A DNA stretch of 64,000 bases from Enoplolaimus lenunculus. Taxonomy: Eukaryota; Nematoda; Enoplea; Enoplida; Thoracostomopsidae. The DNA lies in the NCBI GenBank assembly GCA_030248215.1, contig JASANG010001092.1, positions 1 to 64,000 on the forward strand, read 5' to 3'. Every line of letters starts with the position of its first letter. Position 1 is the stretch's first letter. Both the position numbers and the translations under genes were made by a program. The notes below the pieces were generated by a model that made no database searches, had not been told where the DNA came from, and was given only the letters and a program-made list of their open reading frames with translations. This document shows positions 12,823 to 25,600 of this stretch, one piece after another.

Positions 12823-13027
12823 GAGTTCCAACAGGAACTTAATTTTGCAGGAACCGGAGCAGGAGCAGGAATTGAATTTTTTGCAGGAACCGAAACAGAA
12901 ACAGGAACTGGAATTTGAAATAATTTTCATTATCGAATTACTGTTGGAGGGTTTAGAAAGAATAAACGAATTTTCAACTATTTCATCATCCAGTTTAACA
13001 AGATTGAACTAATTGGAAAAAACGTTC

Positions 13028-13150
13028 ATGAGAGACTAGGTGGAGCCACGGAATCCTTTAAAGGTGTGGTTTTGGGTTTGGTTTAGTTTTATATATATTG
13101 TAGTTTTTAGTTTGAAATAAAACTAAGATTGACACATCCACCTACAGGTG
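13028..13150 (+). repeat. Dispersed repeat R, copy 1
   Basis: Shares GAGAGACTAGGTGGAGCCA, AAGGTGTGGTTTTG and the following AT-rich stretch, ending CACCTACA, with 49011-49131 in the same orientation. No coding capacity; family unknown. Confidence 0.7.
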
Positions 13151-13199
13151 CTACACATTTGAGAAAACAGGTTGTTGGCCCATATTCTCAAATGTGTAT

Positions 13200-13376
13200 A
13201 GCAACTAACATCAGTTAGTAGTAAATTTTCAAACGAACTAACTATTGCAGTTGTTGAACTCAAAATTGATACAAGAATGAAGCAAATCATGCGAAAAGTG
13301 TGTTGAATTTGGAGCCTCAAAATTCACGGGTTTACAAGTTACAGGACATATATATCACATCGTGATAATAGGTGCT
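13200..13376. mobile_element. Short inverted-repeat element, family M2, diverged copy
   Basis: Starts AGCAACTAACATCAGTTAG and ends ATAATAGGTGCT, with the same internal order as 12275-12459. It is preceded by TATTCTCAAATGTGTATAG, as is the copy at 32957. More diverged than the other two. Confidence 0.55.
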
Positions 13377-13673
13377 TTACACGTTTGAAAATACGGGCCT
13401 TAAAATTCATGTTAATATAGATAGATTTATGGGATATGTAAGCTTCCGAAAATATTTTTGTTTGGTTTTTGCACTTGGATGCAGTAGCATACGTATGTTT
13501 GATTGATGTTGATACTGTTGATACCGATTACTACTTTTATAGGTTTTTCATGATGGCTTTTTGTTTCAGGGCCTCATGAAATTGTACCTAAGTATTTCTT
13601 AAAGATAATTTAAGTGTACTGATACTGCATACGTTATTTTACTGTTTTCGTAAACTGCGCAACAACATTTACC

Positions 13674-16600
13674 ATGCCAGCAGTTCGTGGCGATGGAATG
13701 CGTGGTTTAGCGGTGTTTATATCAGACATTAGAAATTGTAAGTTGATTAAAATGTTATTTTCTTACTTGGCGACACTAGAATATTTAAAAGACGAAAAGT
13801 AAAGGAATAGCTTATTTGCAGCGCATACGTTTGATGTGGTGTTAGATTTTTTGAAAGATATTTCACTATTTTACGTGTTCTGTTCATATCTATGCAAGCA
13901 GTGGATAGATGTTGTACACTTTTGCTTATATACATTAGGGTGACTAACCGTTCATATATAAGTATTTCTGTTTTTTGATGATATGCAATAACTGATCTAA
14001 ACCCTGTATTCATGGTTTTTCGCTTTGTGATCTAGGTAAAAGTAAAGAAGCCGAAATCAAGCGAATTAACAAAGAACTAGCAAACATACGATCAAAGTTT
14101 AAAGGTTCGTGCCTCATCGATTTTACGTACTAGTTTTCCAATTTCAGGCATTCGCAACCGTATCAAATGGTTATTTCTGTCTTTCGGAACAGTAATGTTA
14201 GTTTGAGCCGAAGCTGGAGCTTCGTATGCGGTACAGCTTCTGGACAGAACTCAGTTGATATCTTAGTTTATGCACGCTTTTACTTCTTCAGGTGATAAAA
14301 CATTGGATGGGTATCAAAAGAAGAAATATGTTTGCAAATTGCTTTTCATTTTTCTGCTTGGTCACGATATTGACTTTGGACATATTGAAGCCGTCAATTT
14401 GTTATCTTCCAATAAATACACTGAAAAACAGATTGTAAGTATGCGCTGTAGTTATGTTGGTTGTATATTTGTTTGCAGGGTTTAACCGGAATTCCTGTTC
14501 CGGCCGCAAATCGTGCAAAAAATTCAGTTCCTGTGTATACATTCAAAGATGCAGCAACCGGAATTTTCACGGTTTCGTGGCAAATGATTACTAATCATCT
14601 AAATATTCGAAACGTTTTTGAAAAATTATTTCTAAATGAGTGTTTTTGCAAGTACGTAGTTTAATTTTGTTAATAAGTTGTTTCTGATGTATTTTTGCTA
14701 AACTTGATGATGAAATGGTTTAAAATTCGCTTAAGCCATTTTTTGACAAGTTTTCTAAAAAGACATATTTCAACACATACACATACATTTAAACTTAATC
14801 ACGCTAATTAGTATTAAGTGGGCTTTTTGGTGTGCTTATTTCTCTCATTTCAAATAAATTTCACAAGGAAACAATGTGAATTTGGTCGTAAATTTTTGTA
14901 CGTATAACATAGAGGTACCATTGTTATTCTCAATAAATACGTACGTATCTGGCAATGTTGACTATGGGCCACATGCTAATTTTTTTGCAAGAGCGGGATC
15001 TGGATATCCGGTTTAACTCTACTTAACAGTGGGTTGCCTGGAGTATTTCAGACTTGCCAATTTGTATTTATGCTTTGAAAACGTCATATTAACTCTTTAT
15101 GTACGTACAATTCCGTTTTGAACCCGTAACCATTCGTCTTTTTTGATAAGTCACATCACTACACGCTGTGTTGAGGAATGTGTTTTTTATGTTTATCTGC
15201 GTCGAAGGACTTCTGTTAAAGTGACTTCGCTGCTTAAGCAGTTTTTTTGTAACAGGACCTGTGGTTTCTTCTGCCATCTACGCATGAGATTCAAAAGACC
15301 CACGAAGCGAACTACATTATACTGTCTAATAAAAGTGTGTCTATTAGGAAATTACAATGTTAATATATTTATAAGCGACATTCTTTCGATGAACATAGAT
15401 TACGGAAGAGGGTGAATTTGACTTTTTCCTTTATCTTGGAATAACTGTCTTATACCAAAGGAAAAACATTTAAATAATAAATATGAAATTAGTGTTTTAC
15501 GGTTTAATTGAGGTAGTACCGAAATAAAAAAATATAATGAAACGTTTTGCAGTTGATTTGAAGCGCATATCAAGTGATCAGGGTGCAACCGGAATTCCGC
15601 TTCCGTTAAATTTTGATCTTCCGGTTCCGGTAAATTTTTACCGGAGTTAAAAATTCCGGTATTAAATTTTGGTCGGTGGAAATTAAGATATTTTACTAAA
15701 AGTGAGTATAGAAATTAAGTAGATTTCTATTCGTATAGTATATAAATCTTGACAATCGCCGGAAATAAACCATCGAAGGTAGATTTCGGTTCCGTGGATT
15801 ATGAAAATCTATACAGCAGATAAAGTGATTACCTATCTCCATGTAGGGATTGTTTCACCAAATGAAAATTAAAATGAATTTTTCGGTGGCATGTATTTTT
15901 TATTTTCCGGTTCCGTTTCTTGTGTAATTTGTTCAAATTCCGGTTCCACTTCTGGTAAATTGTAATTCCAGTTGCACCGTGCAAGTGAATATAATAAGGA
16001 TAAGGCTATACAACAAGTTGGTTCATGCTATAATGTTGGTGTGTTCCAAGATTACAGTGGGAAATAACCTATGTCCTAAGTCGGAGACTTGTTATCTTTA
16101 ACGCTAACAGAGCTTTATTGCGCATTGGACTCAGATTGTTTGGACTCGAACCTACATGTCAATTACAGGATGTACGTAGGCAGATATTTGCAATCAGACG
16201 ACAAAACTTACGTACTAGTTTTAGAACACAATATAACGTATTAGCCGCATTTTTTTCTGCTAATCCGCGATGGACACTACTCCAACGGCTTAATTTTGAA
16301 GTGAAGTATCAATTTTTTTTCATTTTGTGTTGCATAATGCTGATTTCATAGGTGCTAAAGTGTAATTTTATGTGAATTAGCATGATATATATTGGTGTTT
16401 GATCTGTTATGGAGCCTAGGCGCATGAAAGTTAAAAATTAGCAAAACACCAACACGAGTTGTTTCTTCTCACAAGGGGGGTTTTTCCCGCCGACATTTTT
16501 AGCAACTTCAAAGCATAATTTATCGTGCTAGGTGATGCTGAATGGTACTAATCAAGAAATTTTGTTAGACATAGAGATAATTACTATATATTTCTAGCGA

Positions 16601-19600
16601 AGTTATAGCAGAATAAAAAAATCAACGAAATTTGGGTTTTCCCATCGCACTGTATATAATATGTTAAGATTTATTTGTTGCAGGGCTATTTATTCATTTC
16701 GGTGTTAATATCATCGAATTCAGAATTGATTCGTCTGATTATTCAGTCGATCAAAACTGATTTGGCGTCCCGAAATCCGATTCACATCAATCTCGCGCTT
16801 CAATGTATCGCAAACATTGGTTCGCGTGAGATGTGTGAAGCGTTTGGCCAGGACATTCCCAAACTGCTTGTGTCAGGGTAAGTCAGTGGTGATCCTCGAG
16901 CAACTGTGCGTAACTACGTATGTATTACAAAAAACGTAGTGAATGTGTAAACTTTTTAACGTTTCAATAAACAAAGTTATAATAAATATTTAAGAGAAAG
17001 TGATACTAAATTATCCTGATTAGTGTTACATTTTTTAATGATATACACATTTAACTATCCGATTCTGGCAAGGCATTTGACTTAGCTTCTAATTGAACTA
17101 TCCGACTTAAATTTTTTTGATATTTGGTTGCATCATGATATCGTTTATATGCTTTAGTATTACTTATAATGGTTTGAAGCCACTAGATTATGAGTTTGAA
17201 ATATTCCTTTACTTAAAATATTTACTGAATATGTTTACGCTTTAGTGATACGATCGATTTAGTGAAACAGAGTGCAGCGCTGTGTTTGCTCAGGTTGTTT
17301 CGGACGAATCCGGATGTGATGCCACCGACAGAGTACGGCTCGCGAATTGTCCATTTACTTAATGACCAGCATATGGTTAGTTGTTGTTCTACATTAGTTT
17401 TCCTACAGTTTGCATCGTTGGGAATTGAACGTATTGCTTGGTACGCGCAATCGACTGTCTAGCAGCAATTAGCTATTTTCTTTAGATCCGTCACCACACC
17501 AGCATAATGCAAGCGGGTATCCGATTATGGTTTAATAGTGGACATATTTAACATCTGTCTGCGATTTCCTTTCTGAGCAAGCAGAGTTCTTAAGTTTTTT
17601 GCCACAAAAACGTAGCATGAACAAACTGCGATGATTTTTAGTTCTGTAAATCCTAAACTACAATCATTTATTGTGATAAGTTATCAATTTAATAGATACA
17701 TAATACAGATGTTTTGATGCAATCTATCACAACAAGTAGGATAAAAATTAAAAGTTCAAAATTCCGATTCGTTTGATTGCGCAATCGGAATCAGAATCGA
17801 AACTCGTTTTGAATCGGAATTGTAATCGAAATCGGCCTGACTGAAATAGGCTGAAAAATTAAAGCTAACAATTAATTTTAATGGTATCAAAATCTCAATG
17901 TGTTTTCGAGAAACTCGAAGACACCAAGTTGCTCTCCTAGTAATATTTTTGTGGTTGAAAATGCAGCCACCCGAAAAAGATATATATATAAATAGCAAAT
18001 TCCTCAGTACTCTATTGTTCATCTTGAGAGGCAAGCCGCAACCAAGTTTTATAATTATACCAAATGCAAAAAATGGGTGTGGCACTGTGCTTGTGACAAA
18101 TGTGAAGATAACGGTTCACCCTTGCTCTATGCACAGCCACTCTTGTGCAGAGTTGGTTCACATCTCTGTTACATTCTCTCTGACACCTCTCCTCAGTTGA
18201 CACCCACGCTTTTTACTTAGGGCCTATGCTATAATAGAACGTATTGCACTTATGTCTGAAATAGGCATACGAGCAGAAAGTTTTTTGTTTGAAACTAAGA
18301 ATGCACTAATTTCGTTTATATGTCTTTTGTTTGAATATTTAGGGTGTAGTAACTGCGGCGTGTAGCTTAATCGATGCTTTGTCTAAACGATGGCCGCAAG
18401 AGTACAAAGGCTGCGTTTCATTAGCAGTATCAAGGCTGAGTCGAGTAAGCGAACTTTGCGTTCATTTTGATTTTTTACGATCACATGACTGTTATTTTTT
18501 CATTTGTTGACTTTGGTATTTGGGCCATTTCTACGTCTAAAATTATGGTTTATCAGACAACCAAACATATTTGTATTAATTAGTACGTATGACGATGTAT
18601 GTGTAGGGGCATTATTAATGTTATCGTTTTGAGTATTGATCCGGTTAAAATTAATTGCAAGTTTGCTTTCAGATAGTAACGTCAACCTACACAGATCTGC
18701 AAGACTACACTTATTATTTCGTACCTGCACCTTGGCTGTCAGTCAAATTGCTACGTTTGATTCAGAATTATCCTCCGCCAGGTAAGTAGTTAATTTTCTA
18801 GTTGTAACTATGGTTGGTAGATTTTCAATAGCGAAATGAAAACGCTTCAATGGTTTTTGTTCGGGTTCAACTTTCGGTCGAGATTTTATTTCAGTATCTG
18901 TGTTTCAAAAATTTTCATCAAGTTGTTTCGTATATTTCAGCTCAATTGTTAAGTTTATAATCTTTTCGAGTAACAGCTATTTGTAATGATGTTGCTTCGC
19001 TGCTGGATGTTCGGAAAGTTTTGTAGTATATCTGAACCAGATACGTTAGTGCTGCTTGCCAACAATTTATTGTAGATGTAACAATCGACGGTAATGTAAT
19101 AGATCTCTAAGTCTGCACGCTGTAGTAGCCATCCTTCTTTCAATATCTATCTATCTGTCTGCTTGTCTTATGATGAATAACTCAAACGTAATTTTCGTTT
19201 GGATGTGTGCTTTCTCCGTTCCAGCTGTGTATGGAGCGTAGTGTAGTGTTTTTTCCTGCGATAACGGTACAATACACAAGAGACTGCGGAAACTAATGTA
19301 AAGATGGTCATATTAACTACCTTGCGTTAGATAAGTATCTTGTCACAAATGCTATCTTTATTTGACTGTACAATTTTCACGCATAAACCTCTCTTAGTGT
19401 TGTGCGTTGTATATTTTAGACGATGCAACGGTTAAATCACGGCTGTTGGAGTGTTTGGAAACTATCCTGAACAAGGCGCAAGAGCCTCCAAAATCGAAGA
19501 AAGTTCAACATTCCAACGCAAAAAACGCTGTGTTGTTCGAAGCTATTTCACTCATCATTCATATGGACAAGTAAGTTTGATCTTAATATTAGTGTTTTTG

Positions 19601-22600
19601 TTTAGTACTGGATTTATTAAGCACGTGGCTTTTGAGAGCAATTGATTTGGTAAAACTAGTTCTTAAGTTTAAACTCTACGTACATTTGGCTTAGTATAAG
19701 CAAGCCGATTTGTTGTCGTTAGAAAACGAAGCAAAAAGTAGTTAGTTTTTCAAACACACGGTTGCGTACTATTTCACAGATGAGCTTTACAGTAATATAT
19801 TAACTTTGTCGTTGCATTATACGTCTGTTTGTGTTTGATTTCTATTATATATAAGATTAAGTGTAATAATATCGATTTTCATAGGAAGCATTTTTGATTT
19901 TAATTTTAGCGAACCGAATCTTTTAGTTCGAGCGTGCAATCAACTTGGCCAGTTTTTAACCCATCGAGAAACGAATTTACGGTAAAGATAACGATGATGG
20001 CTTGAACTAGTCAAGCTAGTTATTACCAGTATGAACGCTTAAGGGAATGGTGGCTCTTGGACCAACGGAAGACAATATGTATTTCACATATTTACTATGT
20101 ATGGGCATATTTCGGTTCGACTAGCTGCAATAATTAGACCAGGTTTACCTTAACCTAACCGTGGAAAAATAGTTATTAGTGCCACTTTTGACCGATACTG
20201 TGCTACTTTGTACACAAGTTGCCGGATGGCATTATTGATCAGTTTTACAGACAAAACCACAGAATAGAGACCACCCTGAACGTAACGTATGATTAGTATT
20301 TGTGTGCTCCGTTTCAATTTTGTTTTAGTGGATTGCAGCTGATTTTTTAGCGTATAGAAAGGAAACCACAGCAAATAGCTCTCTCATCCAAAGATGTATA
20401 GTATCATCATATGACTGAAATACCTGACGAATTACGTATTATTGTGCAAGAATCGCTGTATATGTTACCTTTTGTGTTTAAGGTATTTGTCGCTTGAAAG
20501 TATGTGTTTACTGGCTACGTCAGAATTTTCACACGAAGCTGTCAAGAAGCACCAGGAAACGGTTATCAATGCTTTGAAGGTAATTGAAATGTACATGGTA
20601 TGCTTTAAAACGATGTTTGCTATAATTTTGAAATGAGTGGTGCCAACAGTTGCTGTTAGCGAAGAGGAGTTGAGAAATTATTTTTTCTTATAGCGTATTG
20701 TGTAAATTCGCAAAGCCAGCCTGAAATCTTCACAGATTTCAGCGTTCTTTAACCTAACGTAAATCATGTGTTATCAGGATGCAACCGGGATTCTGGTGTC
20801 ATGCTATAATTCTTACCCCGTTTAATTCTTCTCTCGCTCACGATATAATTCTTTCCCCCGAAGTGCTGAATGTATAACCCAGAGGGCTTTTAAATTTATG
20901 AAAGAGTTTAACCAAAGGTTGGGCAAGAATTAATCGTGTATTTGTATAATTAAACCGGGGAAATTATATATGTGGGGAGAATTAAACGCAACTTTATTGA
21001 GGGGAAAATTACGCCGGCATGTGGGGAAAAATTACACCGGCATGTGGTGAAAAATTAAACTATTAAACTGTTAATTCTTCTGGGGAAAGAATTAAGCTAG
21101 TATAGTTCTTCCGGGTGAAGAATTAAACGGGGGAAGAATTAAACGTGACATTGGTTCAGGTATTAAAATCCGGTATTTTTTTACTATTCGGTTCCGGTAA
21201 TAAATCCGGTATATTTCACCAGAATTTTCCGGTGTTTTCGTTATTGAAAATTTTGCTCATTCGAAAATTTAAGAAAAATTGGCATATCATCCTATTTTTT
21301 CTAAAATTTTCTTAGCGTCTATTGCCGAAATTTTCATAATTTATCTTATGTTCCCAGCTATTGCATTTGTTTCAGAATTTTGACATCCTAAATGATGCGT
21401 TTACACGTACGATTTCAATAAAATAGCTTTAAAATGAATTTCTGGCTGGCTAACAAGTATTTTTTGTTTTCTGGTTCTGGTATTTTTAGTCTCCCGTTCT
21501 CGGTATTTTTAATCTTCCGTTTCCGGTATTTTGCAAATGCGGTTACGCCCTGTGTATTATATAAACTTTTTTGGATTTATTAATCTTCATTTTGTGTTTG
21601 TTTTGTTTTAGACAGAGCGCGATGTAAGCGTGAGGCAACGAGCTGTTGATTTACTCTACGCAATGTGTGACAAAACGAACGCAGAAGAAATTGTTGCAGA
21701 AATGCTGATTTACCTTGAATCGGCCGATTATAGCATTCGCGAAGAAATGGTTAGCGTTTCTGAATAAGTAATATAGGCGTTAGTGATTCTTTGCGGAGTA
21801 TTGAATCACTCTTTCTTTTTTATTACATGTCAGGTCTACTTAGTTTGGCCTTGGAGACCTGTTCGTTGACCGGTATATGACAAAGATTGAACAATTTTAG
21901 TGGCGTATTGGCGTAAAATTAACGTCAAAGTTGCAGCCTAACATAGGTTCTACACGAGTTAAGTAGTTTGCATAAAGGTGTAAATAAATGTGTTACTTCG
22001 CATAAGGTGTTGATTCAAATAGGTTAATTGGGCAGCTCAATGAATAATTGCTCGACATGTCTACGTTGGTGGTTTTGGGGGTTAAATTTGTAGACCCATT
22101 TGTCTATCAAATAATTGTGATATAGAGTTTGATTTTTCAGGTGCTAAAAGTGGCGATATTATCTGAAAAATACGCACAGGACTATACGTGGTATGTTGAC
22201 GTAATACTGAATCTCATTCGCATTGCTGGTGATTATGTAAGCGAAGAGGTAAGTGTAAATAGGAAGATTGCAGTTGAAGTGCAGTTATATTCGCCATGCG
22301 GTTATTTCGGAGTTGTACTAGTCGTGATCCGCTATCTGTCGCCTTACCGGATGACGTTAAAGTTTTTAAAAGTATAGCGACCTTCTGACAATTATATTGA
22401 ACTTTTGATTTTGAATTTTTCAATTCGAAAAAATGAATTGTTGAACAAAACGACAATTTAAGTAGCTTTTTAGTCCGTTTTTACGTTTGGATGTTGCCTC
22501 GTCAACCACCTATTATTGTAACTGTAGCAAACCGATATGTGCATTTTTAGGTTTGGTATCGCGTAATACAGATTGTCGTCAACCGTGAAGACGTTCAGGG

Positions 22601-25600
22601 ATACTCGGCGAAAACTGTCTTCGAAGTAAGAATTTTGTCTTATCCAGTGTGAGCATTAGTTTCCACATCTTATCTGTTGTGAGGATTCGTCATCCAGTGC
22701 GAAAGTTAGTGCATACATTTGATCTGATATCATGTAGGCTTATTGCGAATTTGGAAACTACAACTGTCCAAGGAATCGCACAATTTGAAAATACCTTTTG
22801 CCATTTGGATTTCATTGATTTGTATTTGCATTTTTCTTTGTAAAGTTTACTACTACACATTTAGTTTTATAATTTGGAATGTTTTAGGTCAAGTTCAGGT
22901 CGTCGATTCACGTTTTAATTTACAACAAACTTAGACTTAACACGTTTGATTGATACGCATATAATTTGTTCTAGGCACTGCAAGCACCAGCTTGTCACGA
23001 GAACATGATCAAAGTTGGGGGCTACATCCTGGGCGAATTTGGTAATCTCATTGCTGGAGATCCGCGGTCCGGGTACAGTTATAGACGTTGTTATTGCTTT
23101 AGTGCCTGTACACAATATTTAAATTTTATCTAAATTTATTCCCTTTATACCTTTTTACTCAGTAAGCATATATTCGTTATACTATCGGTTAATATTAGAA
23201 TTGAAATCAGGTTACTGCGGGCTCTCGTATATAACGAGCAGCAGGGTGCAACCGTAATTTTGATTCCGGTCAGAATTCCGATTAAAACGGGTTCCGATTT
23301 CGATTGCACAATCAGATGGAATCGGAATTTTCTGCTCAATTCGTATCGCTACAGTCTGAATGCAGTTGGGTTTATAGTCACTTCGTTACGATGCGAAGAC
23401 ACAGTGTGGTCGGCATATAGCGTGGATATAGCTTGACACCAAACGAGATGGGTTTAAGTCCTTTGAGTAGGTCTATAGGTAGATAGATGATCGTTTGAAT
23501 TTTTGAAGATAGTCGTATTCAACCTTAAACATATATTTGTTTGATGTTTGACCCATGTTCCTTTCAAGGGCATCTAGTTTTCCCTACGTACTATGAAATT
23601 GCAGCAAATGCTGGTAAACCTGTGAAAAGTAGAACTTAATTTATTCAATAATTATTAGCAGATATTCTGAAAACACACAGAAAACCATGAAAAACACAAA
23701 AACTACGAAGAACGCTTTAGAAATAATTTTTTACGAAAATTTTAATTTTTTTCGGTGATGACCGTTCCGATTCCGACTGCGTTTTTCCGATGCCGGAATT
23801 CCGATTTTTAGGTTATGAGTTTTTAAGCTGATTGAATTTAAATTCTGCCTATTTTTTCTTTTGTTTGGAAATCTGTTTTTTGGTAATACATATTCTCAAT
23901 TGTTACTTGAAGAGCATCTTGCAGAGTAAGTTATTTCGCTGATTTTCAAAATGTGACTGCAGTTGAAATTTTTACGCTCTACCTTTAAACGAATAAAAAA
24001 TCTAAACTTAAAATTTTGCTTCATAGCGGCAAGCAGTGCTGTAACACAGCAGCAGTGATTTGGTTAAAAGTCTCATTTTATAGGCCGATGGTTCAATTTG
24101 AACTGCTTCATTCCAAGTATCATCTGTGTTCAATACCTACTCGAGCCTTATTGCTGTCGACGTATATTAAATTTATCAATTTGTTCCCTGAAATCAAACC
24201 CCACATTCAAGAGGTTAGTTGCAAGTAAACAAGCGTTGTGTAGAAGCAGTCCTGATTATTTTAGGCGCAATAGAGTAAAAATTAAAAAATTTATACCCAA
24301 GTTGCAAAAACATAAAGGCGAGGTCCCCAGAAAAAATTCTGGGATTGGGTTTTGGTCTATGTAGCTCGCTGTGAACCTCGCTGTTGATTTTTTGTAAGCA
24401 TGTTCTATAGTAGAAGCAAAGATTTTACAGTTAACTAGAATATGGTGTCGGTTTATACTTATTACATCTTCTCTGTTTTGATGTGTTAACTGCTGAAAGC
24501 TGGAAAATTTAATAAAATGTGTTTAGTGTGGTCGTTTTAAGCTTGTTGGTCTGCATTGGGTTAACTCCAGATAAAGTGTTATAGTCATTATGACAGTAAA
24601 CTTTCATTGATATGTTCCTTAGAGGCATAACTCGGTAGTTATCTTGATATATGTAACACAATTTGTAGAATTATGTCGTTAAAAATTGTGTCAAACTTGT
24701 TTTAGGTTCTGACTGCAAATTCGAACTTACGAAATCCAGACGCTGAAATTCAGCAGCGTGCAGTGGAATATCTGCAATTGAGCAAAGTTGCGGGTGCTGA
24801 TGTATTGGTAGGTTACGTATAAAGCAACGATTGTTATTATTCTTTGTTCATATGCAATGAAGAGACAAGAGTCTTGGCCTTGGGTGGATACGGTAGTCAG
24901 GTGGCTGGGTCCATTTAGTGGATACGAAAGTACTTAGTAATCTAGTCCGAAATGTTCGCTTATTATTTTTCGCAGTGCTAGACATTCCACGCAACAGTTG
25001 TTATGGTTTATTTTGCTTGAGTTGTTGCGTAAAAATTGAATAAGTTTTAGTCAAACAACAGATGATATTCAGAAATTAGTAGATGTTTGTTGTCAAATTG
25101 TTTAGCCGAAATTAATTTTACAGTGTGGTAATTAATGTTTACGTAAGTTTCAAAATGTGGTATTAAAGTTATTTCCGCGTTCGTTACTGTGATGTTTCTA
25201 CAGGCGACGGTTCTCGAAGAAATGCCTCCGTATCCGGAGAAAGATTCGTCTTTGCTGGCGAAATTAAAGCGGAAAAAGCCAAATCTTGATGATGAAACGC
25301 TCGCAGCGGATGCAAATACAACGCGACTTAATAAAACAAAAGGGCTCACCGCGGTGGTCAATACAGGCGGAGGCCATGTGGTAAGAAACTATGCTGCAAG
25401 TCAGGGTGTGATCGGATATTAATTTACTGGACCGTAGCCGGGTACAGTGCATTTTTAATAGAATCAGAACCTCTGCAAAACTCGCGAATTGGCTGTTCTC
25501 GGTCTCGGTTTTTTAGTCTCGGTGGTGTGCAAATCGAGACCGTAGAGGTAAATAAGCTACAAACCATTGCTCTTAGCTTAGCTAGTTACAGTTGAACATA

